Shown: positions 55,222 to 64,000 of the stretch, piece by piece
Numbering within the stretch: position 1 is the first letter of the stretch
Layout of the letters: each line of letters begins with the position of its first letter
Assembly (NCBI RefSeq): GCF_024355225.1
Contig: NZ_VCNH01000008.1
Span: 2,232,001 to 2,296,000, forward strand
Reading direction: 5' to 3'
Source of the DNA: Roseovarius sp. M141
GTDB taxonomy: Bacteria; Pseudomonadota; Alphaproteobacteria; Rhodobacterales; Rhodobacteraceae
Length of the DNA stretch: 64,000 nucleotides
Notes under the pieces: generated by a model
What the model saw: the letters and a program-made list of their open reading frames with translations, nothing else
Database searches by the model: none
What the model was told of the DNA's origin: nothing
Position numbers and translations under genes: made by a program

Positions 55222-56094
55222 ATGGCGATCACAGCTGCAATGGTAAAGGAACTGCGCGACACGACGGGCGCAGGCATGATGGACGCGAAAAAGGCGTTGA
55301 CCGAAACGGATGGCGACATGGAAGCGGCAGTCGACTGGCTGCGCACCAAGGGGCTGGCCAAGGCGGCCAAGAAATCGGGCCGCACGGCTGCCGAGGGCCT
55401 TGTTGCCGTCAAGGTCGAGGGTGGTCGTGGCGTCGCTGTCGAGATCAACTCGGAAACAGACTTTGTTGCCAAGAATGCCGATTTTCAGGCCATGGTCGCA
55501 TCTGTCGCGGACGAGGCTGTCAAGGTCGCTGACCTTGAGGCGCTGAAGTCGGCGGACATGGGCGGCAAGACCGTCGAAGAGACGATCACCGCCAAGGTCG
55601 CAACCATCGGCGAGAATATGAGCCTGCGCCGCATGGCATCGGTCGAGGGTGACACGGTCGTGTCTTATGTTCACAACGCCGCCACCGATGGCATGGGCAA
55701 GATCGGCGTGCTGGTCGCGCTGACCGGGGACGAGGCGTTCGGTCGCCAGATCGCCATGCACATCGCCGCGACGAACCCGACCGCCCTGAACGAGGCCGAA
55801 CTGGACAGCGCCGTCGTCGAAAAGGAAAAGCAGGTTCAGATGGACATCGCCCGCGAAAGCGGCAAGCCCGAGCAGGTCATCGAAAAGATGATCGAGGGCC
55901 GCATGAAGAAATTCATGGCGGAAGCCACGCTGATGGGTCAGGCCTTCGTGATGAACCCGGACCTGACGGTCGAGGCCGCCGCCAAAGAGGCCGGCGCCGA
56001 GATCACCGGCTACGTGCGTCTGGAAGTGGGCGAAGGCATCGAGGTGGAGAAGGAAGACTTCGCCGCCGAGGTCGCCAAGGCCGCCAAGGGCTAA
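55222..56094 (+). CDS. tsf: Elongation factor Ts
   Basis: 290-residue guanine-nucleotide exchange factor for EF-Tu. [44 protein letters not shown] is the UBA-like N-terminal domain; [11 protein letters not shown] and the coiled region [20 protein letters not shown] mark the core. AGGAG precedes the start. It follows rpsB by 76 bp and is ended by a terminator, as in most bacteria. Confidence 0.98.
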   Translation: MAITAAMVKELRDTTGAGMMDAKKALTETDGDMEAAVDWLRTKGLAKAAKKSGRTAAEGLVAVKVEGGRGVAVEINSETDFVAKNADFQAMVASVADEAVKVADLEALKSADMGGKTVEETITAKVATIGENMSLRRMASVEGDTVVSYVHNAATDGMGKIGVLVALTGDEAFGRQIAMHIAATNPTALNEAELDSAVVEKEKQVQMDIARESGKPEQVIEKMIEGRMKKFMAEATLMGQAFVMNPDLTVEAAAKEAGAEITGYVRLEVGEGIEVEKEDFAAEVAKAAKG

Positions 56095-56114
56095 TTCTGC
56101 CTTGCGAAGAATTC

Positions 56115-56144
56115 AAAGAGCGGGCCTTCTGGTCCGCTCTTTTT
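56115..56144 (+). terminator. Terminator after tsf
   Basis: AAAGAGCGG pairs with CCGCTCTTT around a 10-base loop, followed by further T. It lies 21 bp after the tsf stop. Confidence 0.85.
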
Positions 56145-56184
56145 CGTTTTGGCGATGCGTTGAAATTGCCCGGTGCAGGCAGGC

Positions 56185-56625
56185 TTATTGCTGCGCCAGA
56201 TGCGCGAGCAGCGCGTCCATCGCCAGCGGATAGCCCGCCGCGCCAAAGCCGCAGATCACCCCCAGCGCCACGCGGGCGATGTAGCTGACATGGCGAAAAT
56301 CTTCGCGCGCGTGGATATTCGACAGATGCAGCTCAACCACCGGCAATTCCACCGACGAAATCGCATCCATCAGCGCGATGGATGTATGGGTGTAGGCGCC
56401 GGCGTTCAGAACAATACCATCATGCACGCCCTTTGCGTCGTGGATGGCATCAATCAGTATGCCCTCGCTGTTGCTTTGCATGAACGTGACATCGGCGCCG
56501 CGCGATGTACCATGGGCGCGGCACAGCGCCTCGATATCGGACAGGGTAACATGGCCGTAAACCTCGGGCTGGCGGGTGCCCAGCAGGTTCAGGTTCGGCC
56601 CGTTCAGGATCAGGATCGAGGTCAT
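56185..56625 (-). CDS. aroQ: 3-dehydroquinate dehydratase, type II
   Basis: 146-residue shikimate-pathway enzyme converting 3-dehydroquinate to 3-dehydroshikimate. ILNGPNLNLLGTRQPEVYG, the substrate-binding LNAGAYTHTSIALMDA and the ELHLSNIHAREDFRHVS segment with catalytic His are all present; length is as expected for the type II dodecameric form. It is convergent with tsf and followed upstream by the GntR regulator gene on the same strand. Confidence 0.96.
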   Translation of the reverse strand: MTSILILNGPNLNLLGTRQPEVYGHVTLSDIEALCRAHGTSRGADVTFMQSNSEGILIDAIHDAKGVHDGIVLNAGAYTHTSIALMDAISSVELPVVELHLSNIHAREDFRHVSYIARVALGVICGFGAAGYPLAMDALLAHLAQQ

Positions 56626-56684
56626 GGGGTGGCTCCTTTGGGATCGTTTTAGACCGGTCGCGCGCGCGCTGTCGAGGGACGGCG

Positions 56685-57371
56685 TTATTCGGCCGCTGGC
56701 CTGAGGCTGGACATGAGGTGGTGAAATTTCTCGCCCTGAACGGCGACATGGGCGCGCAGCAGATCTGCCGTGCCGGGCGCATCGCCGCTCTCCAATGCGG
56801 CAACGATGCCTTCATGCTCGGCCATGGACTGCGCCAACCGACCCCGCAGGCGTAGCTGCTGGCGGCGAAACGGGCGCAGGCGGCGATGTAGGCGCAGCGC
56901 CTCACCCCTTAGGAAGCTGTTACCGGATTGCGCATAGATGATTTGATGAAACCGTTCATTTTTAATATAATAGGCGTCGGTGTCTTGCGCGGTCACGGCG
57001 GCCAGGCATTCAGCATTGGCGCGGCGCAGATCGTCCAGCGCCGCATCGCTGATGCGCAGCGCGGCGAGGCGCCCGGCGGCGGCCTCGAGCTCGGCCATGA
57101 CCTCGAACATCTCCATCAGCTCGACCGGGCCGGGCTGATGCACGAAGGCGCCGCGATGCGGGATCTGCGTGACCAGTCCCGACAATGTCAGCTTTTGCAG
57201 CGCCTCGCGAATGGGGGTGCGCGACACGCCGAACCGGTCGGCCAGCGCGTGTTCGTCCAGCCGGTCGCCATCGGCAAAGGTGCCGCCGAAGATCAGCTCT
57301 TCTATCTCGTCTGCGATCAGATCGGCGCGGCGCTTTTCCATGGGGCGAATATAGGCGGCAAGGGCGCGCAT
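56685..57371 (-). CDS. matR: GntR/FadR-type regulator of the malonate locus (MatR-like)
   Basis: 228-residue transcription factor. The N-terminal winged helix includes LIADEIEELIFGGTFADGDRLDEHALADRFGVSRTPIREAL; the C-terminal FCD effector domain (about 100-220) holds the Asp/His metal set typical of FadR-like regulators. It is divergent from a TRAP/malonate operon with a perfect palindrome between them, so it likely controls both and responds to malonate or malonyl-CoA. An ATG at 57341 is an alternative start. The symbol is given by context. Confidence 0.82.
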   Translation of the reverse strand: MRALAAYIRPMEKRRADLIADEIEELIFGGTFADGDRLDEHALADRFGVSRTPIREALQKLTLSGLVTQIPHRGAFVHQPGPVELMEMFEVMAELEAAAGRLAALRISDAALDDLRRANAECLAAVTAQDTDAYYIKNERFHQIIYAQSGNSFLRGEALRLHRRLRPFRRQQLRLRGRLAQSMAEHEGIVAALESGDAPGTADLLRAHVAVQGEKFHHLMSSLRPAAE

Positions 57372-57386
57372 GCAAAGATCGAAGTT

Positions 57387-57396
57387 TTGTATACAA
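57387..57396. promoter_or_regulatory. Operator palindrome TTGTATACAA
   Basis: A perfect 10-base palindrome with core GTATAC lies between the GntR gene and matP. FCD-type GntR proteins bind palindromes of this form, and sites of this type have been reported for MatR of rhizobia (from memory). It is 16 bp upstream of the regulator ATG and 88 bp upstream of the transporter gene, so it can govern both directions. Confidence 0.7.
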
Positions 57397-57483
57397 AGTG
57401 ATTGACTCAAAAAAACCCTCGCGCCACGCTGCACGCCACGTTCCGGGTCAACCGGGCCATGAAACATCCTGGGAGGATATGAT

Positions 57484-58470
57484 ATGAAATCCATGCTCAA
57501 GGCCGCCGTCGCTGGCTCGGCCCTGCTCGCGATGGGCGCTGCCGCGTCCGCAACCGAACTGCGCCTGTCGCACCAATGGTCCAACAACGACGTGCGTCAC
57601 AAGGTTGCCCAGATCGTCGCGGACGAGGTCGCGGCCGCCGATGTGGATCTGGAGATCAAGATCTTCGGTTCCAAATCCCTGTTCAAGCCGCGCGAACAGT
57701 ACAAACCGCTCAGCCGGGGCCAGTTGGACATGACGGTTTTTCCGCTGTCCTACGCGGGCGGCCAGCAGCCAGCCTTTAACCTGACGCTGATGCCGGGGCT
57801 GGTGAAAAATCACGACCACGCCGCGCGCCTGAACGACAGCCCCTTCATGGACGCGATCGAGGCCAAGATGGCCGAGGATGACGTCATGACGCTGGTGCAC
57901 GGCTATCTGGCCGGCGGATTTGCGGGCAAGGAAAAATGCATCACCAAGCCATCCGATGTCGAGGGTTTGCAGACCCGCGCCGCCGGCAAGGCGTTTGAGC
58001 AGATGCTGGCCGGCGCGGGCGCATCCATCGCGTCGATGTCCAGCGCGGATATCTACAACGCGATGCAGACCGGCGTTCTGAATGCCGCGAACACATCGTC
58101 CTCGTCCTTTGTCAGCTACCGCATTTACGAGCAGGTGGCCTGCTACACCCCCGCTGGCGAGGTCGCGCTGTGGTTCATGTATCAGCCCCTGCTGATGAAC
58201 AAATCCAAGTTCGAAAGCCTGACACCCGAGCAGCAGCAGGCGCTGCTTGATGCGTCCGCCAAGGCCGAGGCGTTCTATCTGGAGGAAGCCAAGAAGGAAG
58301 ACGCGGATTCGGTACAGGTGTTCCGCGATGCCGGCGTCGAGATCGCGACCATGACGCAGGAGGATTTCAACGCGTGGCGCGAGATCGCCAAGGAAACGTC
58401 CTACAAGAACTTTGTCGAGAACGTGCCGAATGGGCAGGAACTGCTGGACATGGCGTTATCGGTCGACTGA
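57484..58470 (+). CDS. matP: TRAP transporter substrate-binding protein, malonate (MatP-like)
   Basis: 328-residue periplasmic binding protein of a TRAP transporter. It has a signal peptide (KAAVAGSALLAMGAAASA), then TELRLSHQWSNNDVRHKVAQ, and LYETEV-like regions replaced by CITKPSDVEGLQTRAAGKAF and SSADIYNAMQTGVLNAANTSSSSF, standard for DctP. Its position before a decarboxylase and synthetase for malonyl-CoA points to malonate as ligand. Confidence 0.88.
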   Translation: MKSMLKAAVAGSALLAMGAAASATELRLSHQWSNNDVRHKVAQIVADEVAAADVDLEIKIFGSKSLFKPREQYKPLSRGQLDMTVFPLSYAGGQQPAFNLTLMPGLVKNHDHAARLNDSPFMDAIEAKMAEDDVMTLVHGYLAGGFAGKEKCITKPSDVEGLQTRAAGKAFEQMLAGAGASIASMSSADIYNAMQTGVLNAANTSSSSFVSYRIYEQVACYTPAGEVALWFMYQPLLMNKSKFESLTPEQQQALLDASAKAEAFYLEEAKKEDADSVQVFRDAGVEIATMTQEDFNAWREIAKETSYKNFVENVPNGQELLDMALSVD

Positions 58471-58571
58471 TCGCCGCGGGGCAGGGGCGGTAGTTGCGCC
58501 CCTGCCACACCGAAACCCCGAGTGCGCGCTGCCCGATGGCACCGAATTACCAATTCGAACAGGAACCCGAC

Positions 58572-59120
58572 ATGGCCGGACAAGTGACCCACCGCGTCGC
58601 CAAGACAGGGGACAACCCCTTTCTGCGCGCAGTTGCCGCGATATCCACCGTTGCCGGCTGGATATCGGCGGCGATGATCGTCGTCGCGGTGGGGATCACC
58701 TGTCAGATGATCTTTGTGCGGGCAGTTCTGAACCACTCGACCATCTGGCAGACCGAAATGGTCGTCTACCTGATGATCGCCGCCACACTGATGGGGCTGC
58801 CCTATGTACAGCGCCTGCGCGGGCATGTGAATGTCGATCTGATCCCCATCGCGCTGCCGCCACGCGCGCGATTTTTCATGGCCTGTTTCACGCTCAGCGT
58901 CAGTGCAGCGATTGTCGCCGTGATGCTGTGGTACGGGTTCGATTACTGGTATTACGCGTGGGAGCGCGGCTGGCGGTCCGATACGATCTGGGGGGTGCGC
59001 CTGTGGATTCCCTACATGTCGCTGCCCATCGGCTTTGGCCTGTTGCTGCTGCAACTGATTGCGGATCTCGTCGCCCTGATCCTGCGGATCGACGCGCCTT
59101 TTGGTTTGGAGAATAGCTGA
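58572..59120 (+). CDS. matQ: TRAP transporter small permease (MatQ-like)
   Basis: 182-residue DctQ-type subunit with four membrane helices. AQVTHRV.. N-terminus leads to AWISAAMIVVAVGITCQMIF; RAVLNHSTIWQTEMVVYLMI and the ERGWRSDTIWGVRLWIPYMSLPIGFGLLLLQ blocks are typical. ATG 58572 is chosen because AGGAA lies 7 bases upstream; an ATG at 58536 is possible. Its stop overlaps the matM start. Confidence 0.88.
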   Translation: MAGQVTHRVAKTGDNPFLRAVAAISTVAGWISAAMIVVAVGITCQMIFVRAVLNHSTIWQTEMVVYLMIAATLMGLPYVQRLRGHVNVDLIPIALPPRARFFMACFTLSVSAAIVAVMLWYGFDYWYYAWERGWRSDTIWGVRLWIPYMSLPIGFGLLLLQLIADLVALILRIDAPFGLENS

Positions 59121-60436
59121 TGGATCCACTGGTTCTGGGGGCGCTTGTCGCGTTTTGCACGATTGCAGTGCTGTTTTCAGGCGTGTCGGTGGCGCTGGGG
59201 CTGCTGATCGTGTCTGGCGGGTTTCTGGTGGTGTTCGACGGGATGCGAAGCCTCGAACTGATGCCCGAGATTTTCTTTGGCAAGCTGGACAGTTTTGCGC
59301 TGCTCAGCATCCCGATGTTCATCATCATGGGCGCGTCCATTGCGTCCACGCGGGCGGGTGCCGACCTTTACGAGGCGCTGGAGCGGTGGCTGACACGCAT
59401 TCCCGGCGGTCTGGTGATTTCCAACCTCGGGGCCTGTGCGCTGTTTGCTGCCATGTCCGGATCCAGTCCCGCGACCTGCGCGGCAATCGGCAAGATGGGC
59501 ATCCCCGAGATGCGCAAGCGGGGCTATCCCGACGGCGTCGCTGCGGGCAGCATCGCGGCGGGCGGGACGCTGGGCATCCTGATCCCGCCCTCGGTGACGA
59601 TGATCGTCTATGGCATCGCGACCGAAACATCCATCGGGCGGCTTTTCCTGGCTGGTGTCATTCCTGGCCTGCTGCTGGTCGCACTGTTCATGGCATGGGC
59701 GCTTTTCTCGACATGGAAATCGGGTAACGCACAGGTGCTTACGGCCGGCAGCTATACGTGGAAGCAAAAATTGGAGATCCTGCCCCGCGTGATCCCGTTC
59801 CTGATCATCATCCTCGGTGTGCTCTATGCCATGTATGGCGGCATCGCGACCCCGTCCGAGACGGCGGCCGTCGGCGCGCTGCTTTGCGTTGTCATCGCCA
59901 TGGTGATCTACAAACTCTGGAGCCCTGCGGGCCTGTGGCTGATCCTGCGCGACAGCACGAAGGAATCGGTGATGATCCTGTTCATCATCGCGGCGGCGGG
60001 CGTGTTTTCCTACATGCTCAGCAGTCTTTTCATCACGCAGAGCATTGCGGAGTGGATCGGTACGCTGGACGTCAACCGCTGGGTGCTGATGGGGGCGATC
60101 AACGTGTTCCTGCTGGTCGCCGGGTTCTTTTTGCCCCCCGTGGCGGTGATCCTGATGGCCGCGCCGATCCTGATGCCGATCATCACGATTGCGGGCTTTG
60201 ACCCGATCTGGTTCGCCGTGGTGCTGACGATCAACATGGAAATCGGCCTGATCAGCCCGCCCGTTGGCCTGAATCTATACGTTATCAACGGCATCGCGCC
60301 CGACATTTCACTACGGACGATCCTGATGGGATCGCTGCCGTTTGTGGGCTGCATGGTGTTGGCGATCATCCTTCTGTGCCTGTTCCCCAGCCTCGCCACG
60401 TGGCTGCCCGATTACGTGATGGGAACAGCGGTATGA
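59120..60436 (+). CDS. matM: TRAP transporter large permease (MatM-like)
   Basis: 438-residue DctM-type permease with about 12 membrane helices. VALGLLIVSGGFLVV, the conserved GSSPATCAAIGKMGIPEM and GTLGILIPPSVTMIVYG blocks are standard. It couples sodium to substrate uptake together with the P and Q subunits. It overlaps matQ by one base and matA by ATGA, so the five genes P-Q-M-A-B are one operon. Confidence 0.92.
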   Translation: MDPLVLGALVAFCTIAVLFSGVSVALGLLIVSGGFLVVFDGMRSLELMPEIFFGKLDSFALLSIPMFIIMGASIASTRAGADLYEALERWLTRIPGGLVISNLGACALFAAMSGSSPATCAAIGKMGIPEMRKRGYPDGVAAGSIAAGGTLGILIPPSVTMIVYGIATETSIGRLFLAGVIPGLLLVALFMAWALFSTWKSGNAQVLTAGSYTWKQKLEILPRVIPFLIIILGVLYAMYGGIATPSETAAVGALLCVVIAMVIYKLWSPAGLWLILRDSTKESVMILFIIAAAGVFSYMLSSLFITQSIAEWIGTLDVNRWVLMGAINVFLLVAGFFLPPVAVILMAAPILMPIITIAGFDPIWFAVVLTINMEIGLISPPVGLNLYVINGIAPDISLRTILMGSLPFVGCMVLAIILLCLFPSLATWLPDYVMGTAV

Positions 60437-61674
60437 CGGTCCTGTCCGATCTGCTGTCCGCCGTTTTCGAGCGGGGGCTGGGCGCCGCGCGCCTTGGCGA
60501 CTGGAGCCGCCGTCCGGTCGAGGAACTGGCCGATGCGCTGATCACCACGCACGGCGAGACGTCGGGACATATGCTGGCCGAGCAGGTGCTGGCGCGATTC
60601 AAGGCGATGGATGACGCGACCAAGCTGGCGTTTTTTCAGCATCTGGCCGAGCGTATGAACGTCGACCCTGCCGCCACCCGCCGCGCGCTGAACGCCTATG
60701 AGGAGGCACCGTCGCGCGCCAGCTACCGCGCCTACCTGTCCGCCAGCGAGCCGCCCCGGCAGGAATTGATCCGCCGCCTCAACCAGATCGAGGGCGCCAC
60801 CGGCGCGCTGGTGGAAATGCGCGCAGATCTGCTGCGTCTGGGGCGCGGGATGCCGGAACTGGAGGCGCTGGATCTGGATTTCGGGCATCTGTTCAGATCA
60901 TGGTTCAATCGCGGGTTTCTGGTGCTGCGCCGCATCACCTGGCAAACCCCGGCGGATATCCTGGAAAAGATCATCGCCTACGAGGCCGTTCATGCCATCG
61001 ACAGCTGGGACGATCTGCGCCGCCGCGTGCAGCCCGAGGACCGGCGCTGTTTTGCCTTTTTCCACCCGGCGATGCCGGACGAGCCACTGATCTTTGTCGA
61101 GGTGGCGCTGACGCGCGGCATACCGGGCGCAGTGCAGCCGCTGCTGACCGAAGGGCGCGAAGAACTGGAAGCGGGCTCTGCCGATACGGCGGTGTTTTAT
61201 TCCATCTCGAACTGCCAGACCGGGCTGGCCGGCATTTCCTTTGGCAATTCTCTGATCAAGCAGGTGGCCGGCGATCTGGCCTCCGAACTGCCGGGCATCG
61301 CACGCTTTGTCACGCTGTCGCCCATTCCGGGCCTCATGGAATGGATACGGGAGGCTGATGTTAGCGCCTGGCAGGGGGATTTGTCCGCGCTTGCCGCGCA
61401 TTACCTGCTGAATGCCAAGGATGGCAGAGGTGCCCCGCGCGATCCGGTGGCGCGGTTTCATCTGGGCAATGGCGCCATCGTTCATGCCTTGCACGAGGAT
61501 GCCGATCTGTCGCCAAAGGGCCGCACGCAGTCTGGCGGTGTGATGGTGAATTACCTCTACGATCTGCGCCGCACGGCCGAGCAGCACGAGGCCTTTGCAA
61601 CGGATGGCACCGTGGCCGCGTCGGCTGCCGTCAAAGCGCAGGCCTCCGCCGCCCAGACCATGCTGACCAGATGA
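60433..61674 (+). CDS. matA: Malonyl-CoA decarboxylase (MatA-like)
   Basis: 413-residue cytosolic enzyme turning malonyl-CoA into acetyl-CoA. The family fold is seen from RRLNQIEGATGALVEMRADLL to the catalytic region with SISNCQTGLAGISFGNSLIKQV and the C-terminal FHLGNGAIVHALHEDADLS (His). The start at MTVLSD is on the ATGA overlap. Together with MatB it gives malonate to acetyl-CoA conversion. Confidence 0.93.
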   Translation: MTVLSDLLSAVFERGLGAARLGDWSRRPVEELADALITTHGETSGHMLAEQVLARFKAMDDATKLAFFQHLAERMNVDPAATRRALNAYEEAPSRASYRAYLSASEPPRQELIRRLNQIEGATGALVEMRADLLRLGRGMPELEALDLDFGHLFRSWFNRGFLVLRRITWQTPADILEKIIAYEAVHAIDSWDDLRRRVQPEDRRCFAFFHPAMPDEPLIFVEVALTRGIPGAVQPLLTEGREELEAGSADTAVFYSISNCQTGLAGISFGNSLIKQVAGDLASELPGIARFVTLSPIPGLMEWIREADVSAWQGDLSALAAHYLLNAKDGRGAPRDPVARFHLGNGAIVHALHEDADLSPKGRTQSGGVMVNYLYDLRRTAEQHEAFATDGTVAASAAVKAQASAAQTMLTR

Positions 61675-61694
61675 CGCTGAAAGGAGCCTGAGAC

Positions 61695-63901
<2,207 letters not shown>

Positions 63902-63970
63902 CCGCGCGACGACATGATCAAGCGCCCCGCAAGATGGGCGCATGTACCAACCCGGAGGAGACCGATAACA

Positions 63971-64000
63971 ATGACATATCTGACCAGACTGCCTGCCGCG
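63971..64000 (+). CDS. Start of a truncated gene at the window edge
   Basis: ATG at 63971 with CGGAGGAG 12-19 bases upstream opens a frame MTYLTRLPAA that runs off the end. It follows the hydroxyanthranilate dioxygenase on the same strand and may belong to the same pathway. Nothing more can be said. Confidence 0.55.
   Translation, partial: MTYLTRLPAA

Noticed and set aside
57402..57407. TTGACT as a -35 box for matP
   Set aside because: No convincing -10 box lies at the right distance, so the promoter is left unassigned.

Overview
The window is a chromosomal segment of a high-GC alphaproteobacterium, most likely a marine Rhodobacteraceae (Roseobacter-type). The reasons are the GcvT-type dimethylglycine/sarcosine dehydrogenase, the TRAP-type malonate locus, the eukaryotic-type NADP isocitrate dehydrogenase, the tatABC-DUF815 order, and the rpsB-tsf pair. 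No replication origin, intact insertion sequence or CRISPR array was seen.

Layout. 1-4.3 kb: a 2-hydroxyacid dehydrogenase cut by the window edge, a metalloprotease-like lipoprotein, and a large FAD/folate methylamine-type dehydrogenase. 4.3-13.7 kb is accessory. It holds a two-gene HEPN-SLATT operon that looks like a conflict (defence) module, two pairs of unrecognised genes, a four-gene operon of an APC permease with three small membrane proteins, a frameshifted gene, and a tRNA-Asn whose 3' end is duplicated 543 bp away around a one-gene mini-island. A degenerate ~80 bp repeat occurs at both 4.3 and 12.3 kb. 13.8-16.2 kb: a metallo-beta-lactamase-fold hydrolase and a histidine kinase with no adjacent response regulator.

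16.6-37.2 kb is the most remarkable region. It is a surface-polysaccharide-type cluster (three GT2, one GT4 and one WecG/TagA/CpsF glycosyltransferase, plus an initiating sugar transferase) wrapped around a hybrid assembly line. The line consists of a type I PKS (KS-AT-KR-DH-like-ACP-TE), an NRPS (formyltransferase, degenerate condensation remnant, adenylation domain split by a luciferase-like monooxygenase, PCP), a dedicated phosphopantetheinyl transferase, an SGNH-like membrane protein and a secreted glycosidase-like protein. The NRPS has start-module features and no release domain, while the PKS ends in a thioesterase. I infer that the NRPS loads an N-formylated, possibly oxidised amino acid that the PKS extends and releases. 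The product may be attached to, or made together with, a glycan.

37.7-57 kb is mostly housekeeping: prfC, a Hint-domain protein, an atypical SDR, an orphan ABC ATPase, tatABC with a DUF815 ATPase, a decayed stretch with a sulfotransferase remnant, icd, a DsbA-family (FrnE-like) oxidoreductase, an entericidin-like peptide, a YejA-like solute-binding protein, a patatin, DUF502, psuG, rpsB (with a structured leader), tsf and aroQ. A well-formed small-RNA candidate with its own promoter and terminator lies at 51.0 kb.

56.7-63.2 kb is a complete malonate-use locus: a divergent GntR regulator, a palindromic operator, a TRAP transporter (PQM), malonyl-CoA decarboxylase and malonyl-CoA synthetase. 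A 3-hydroxyanthranilate dioxygenase and the first codons of another gene follow at the right edge.
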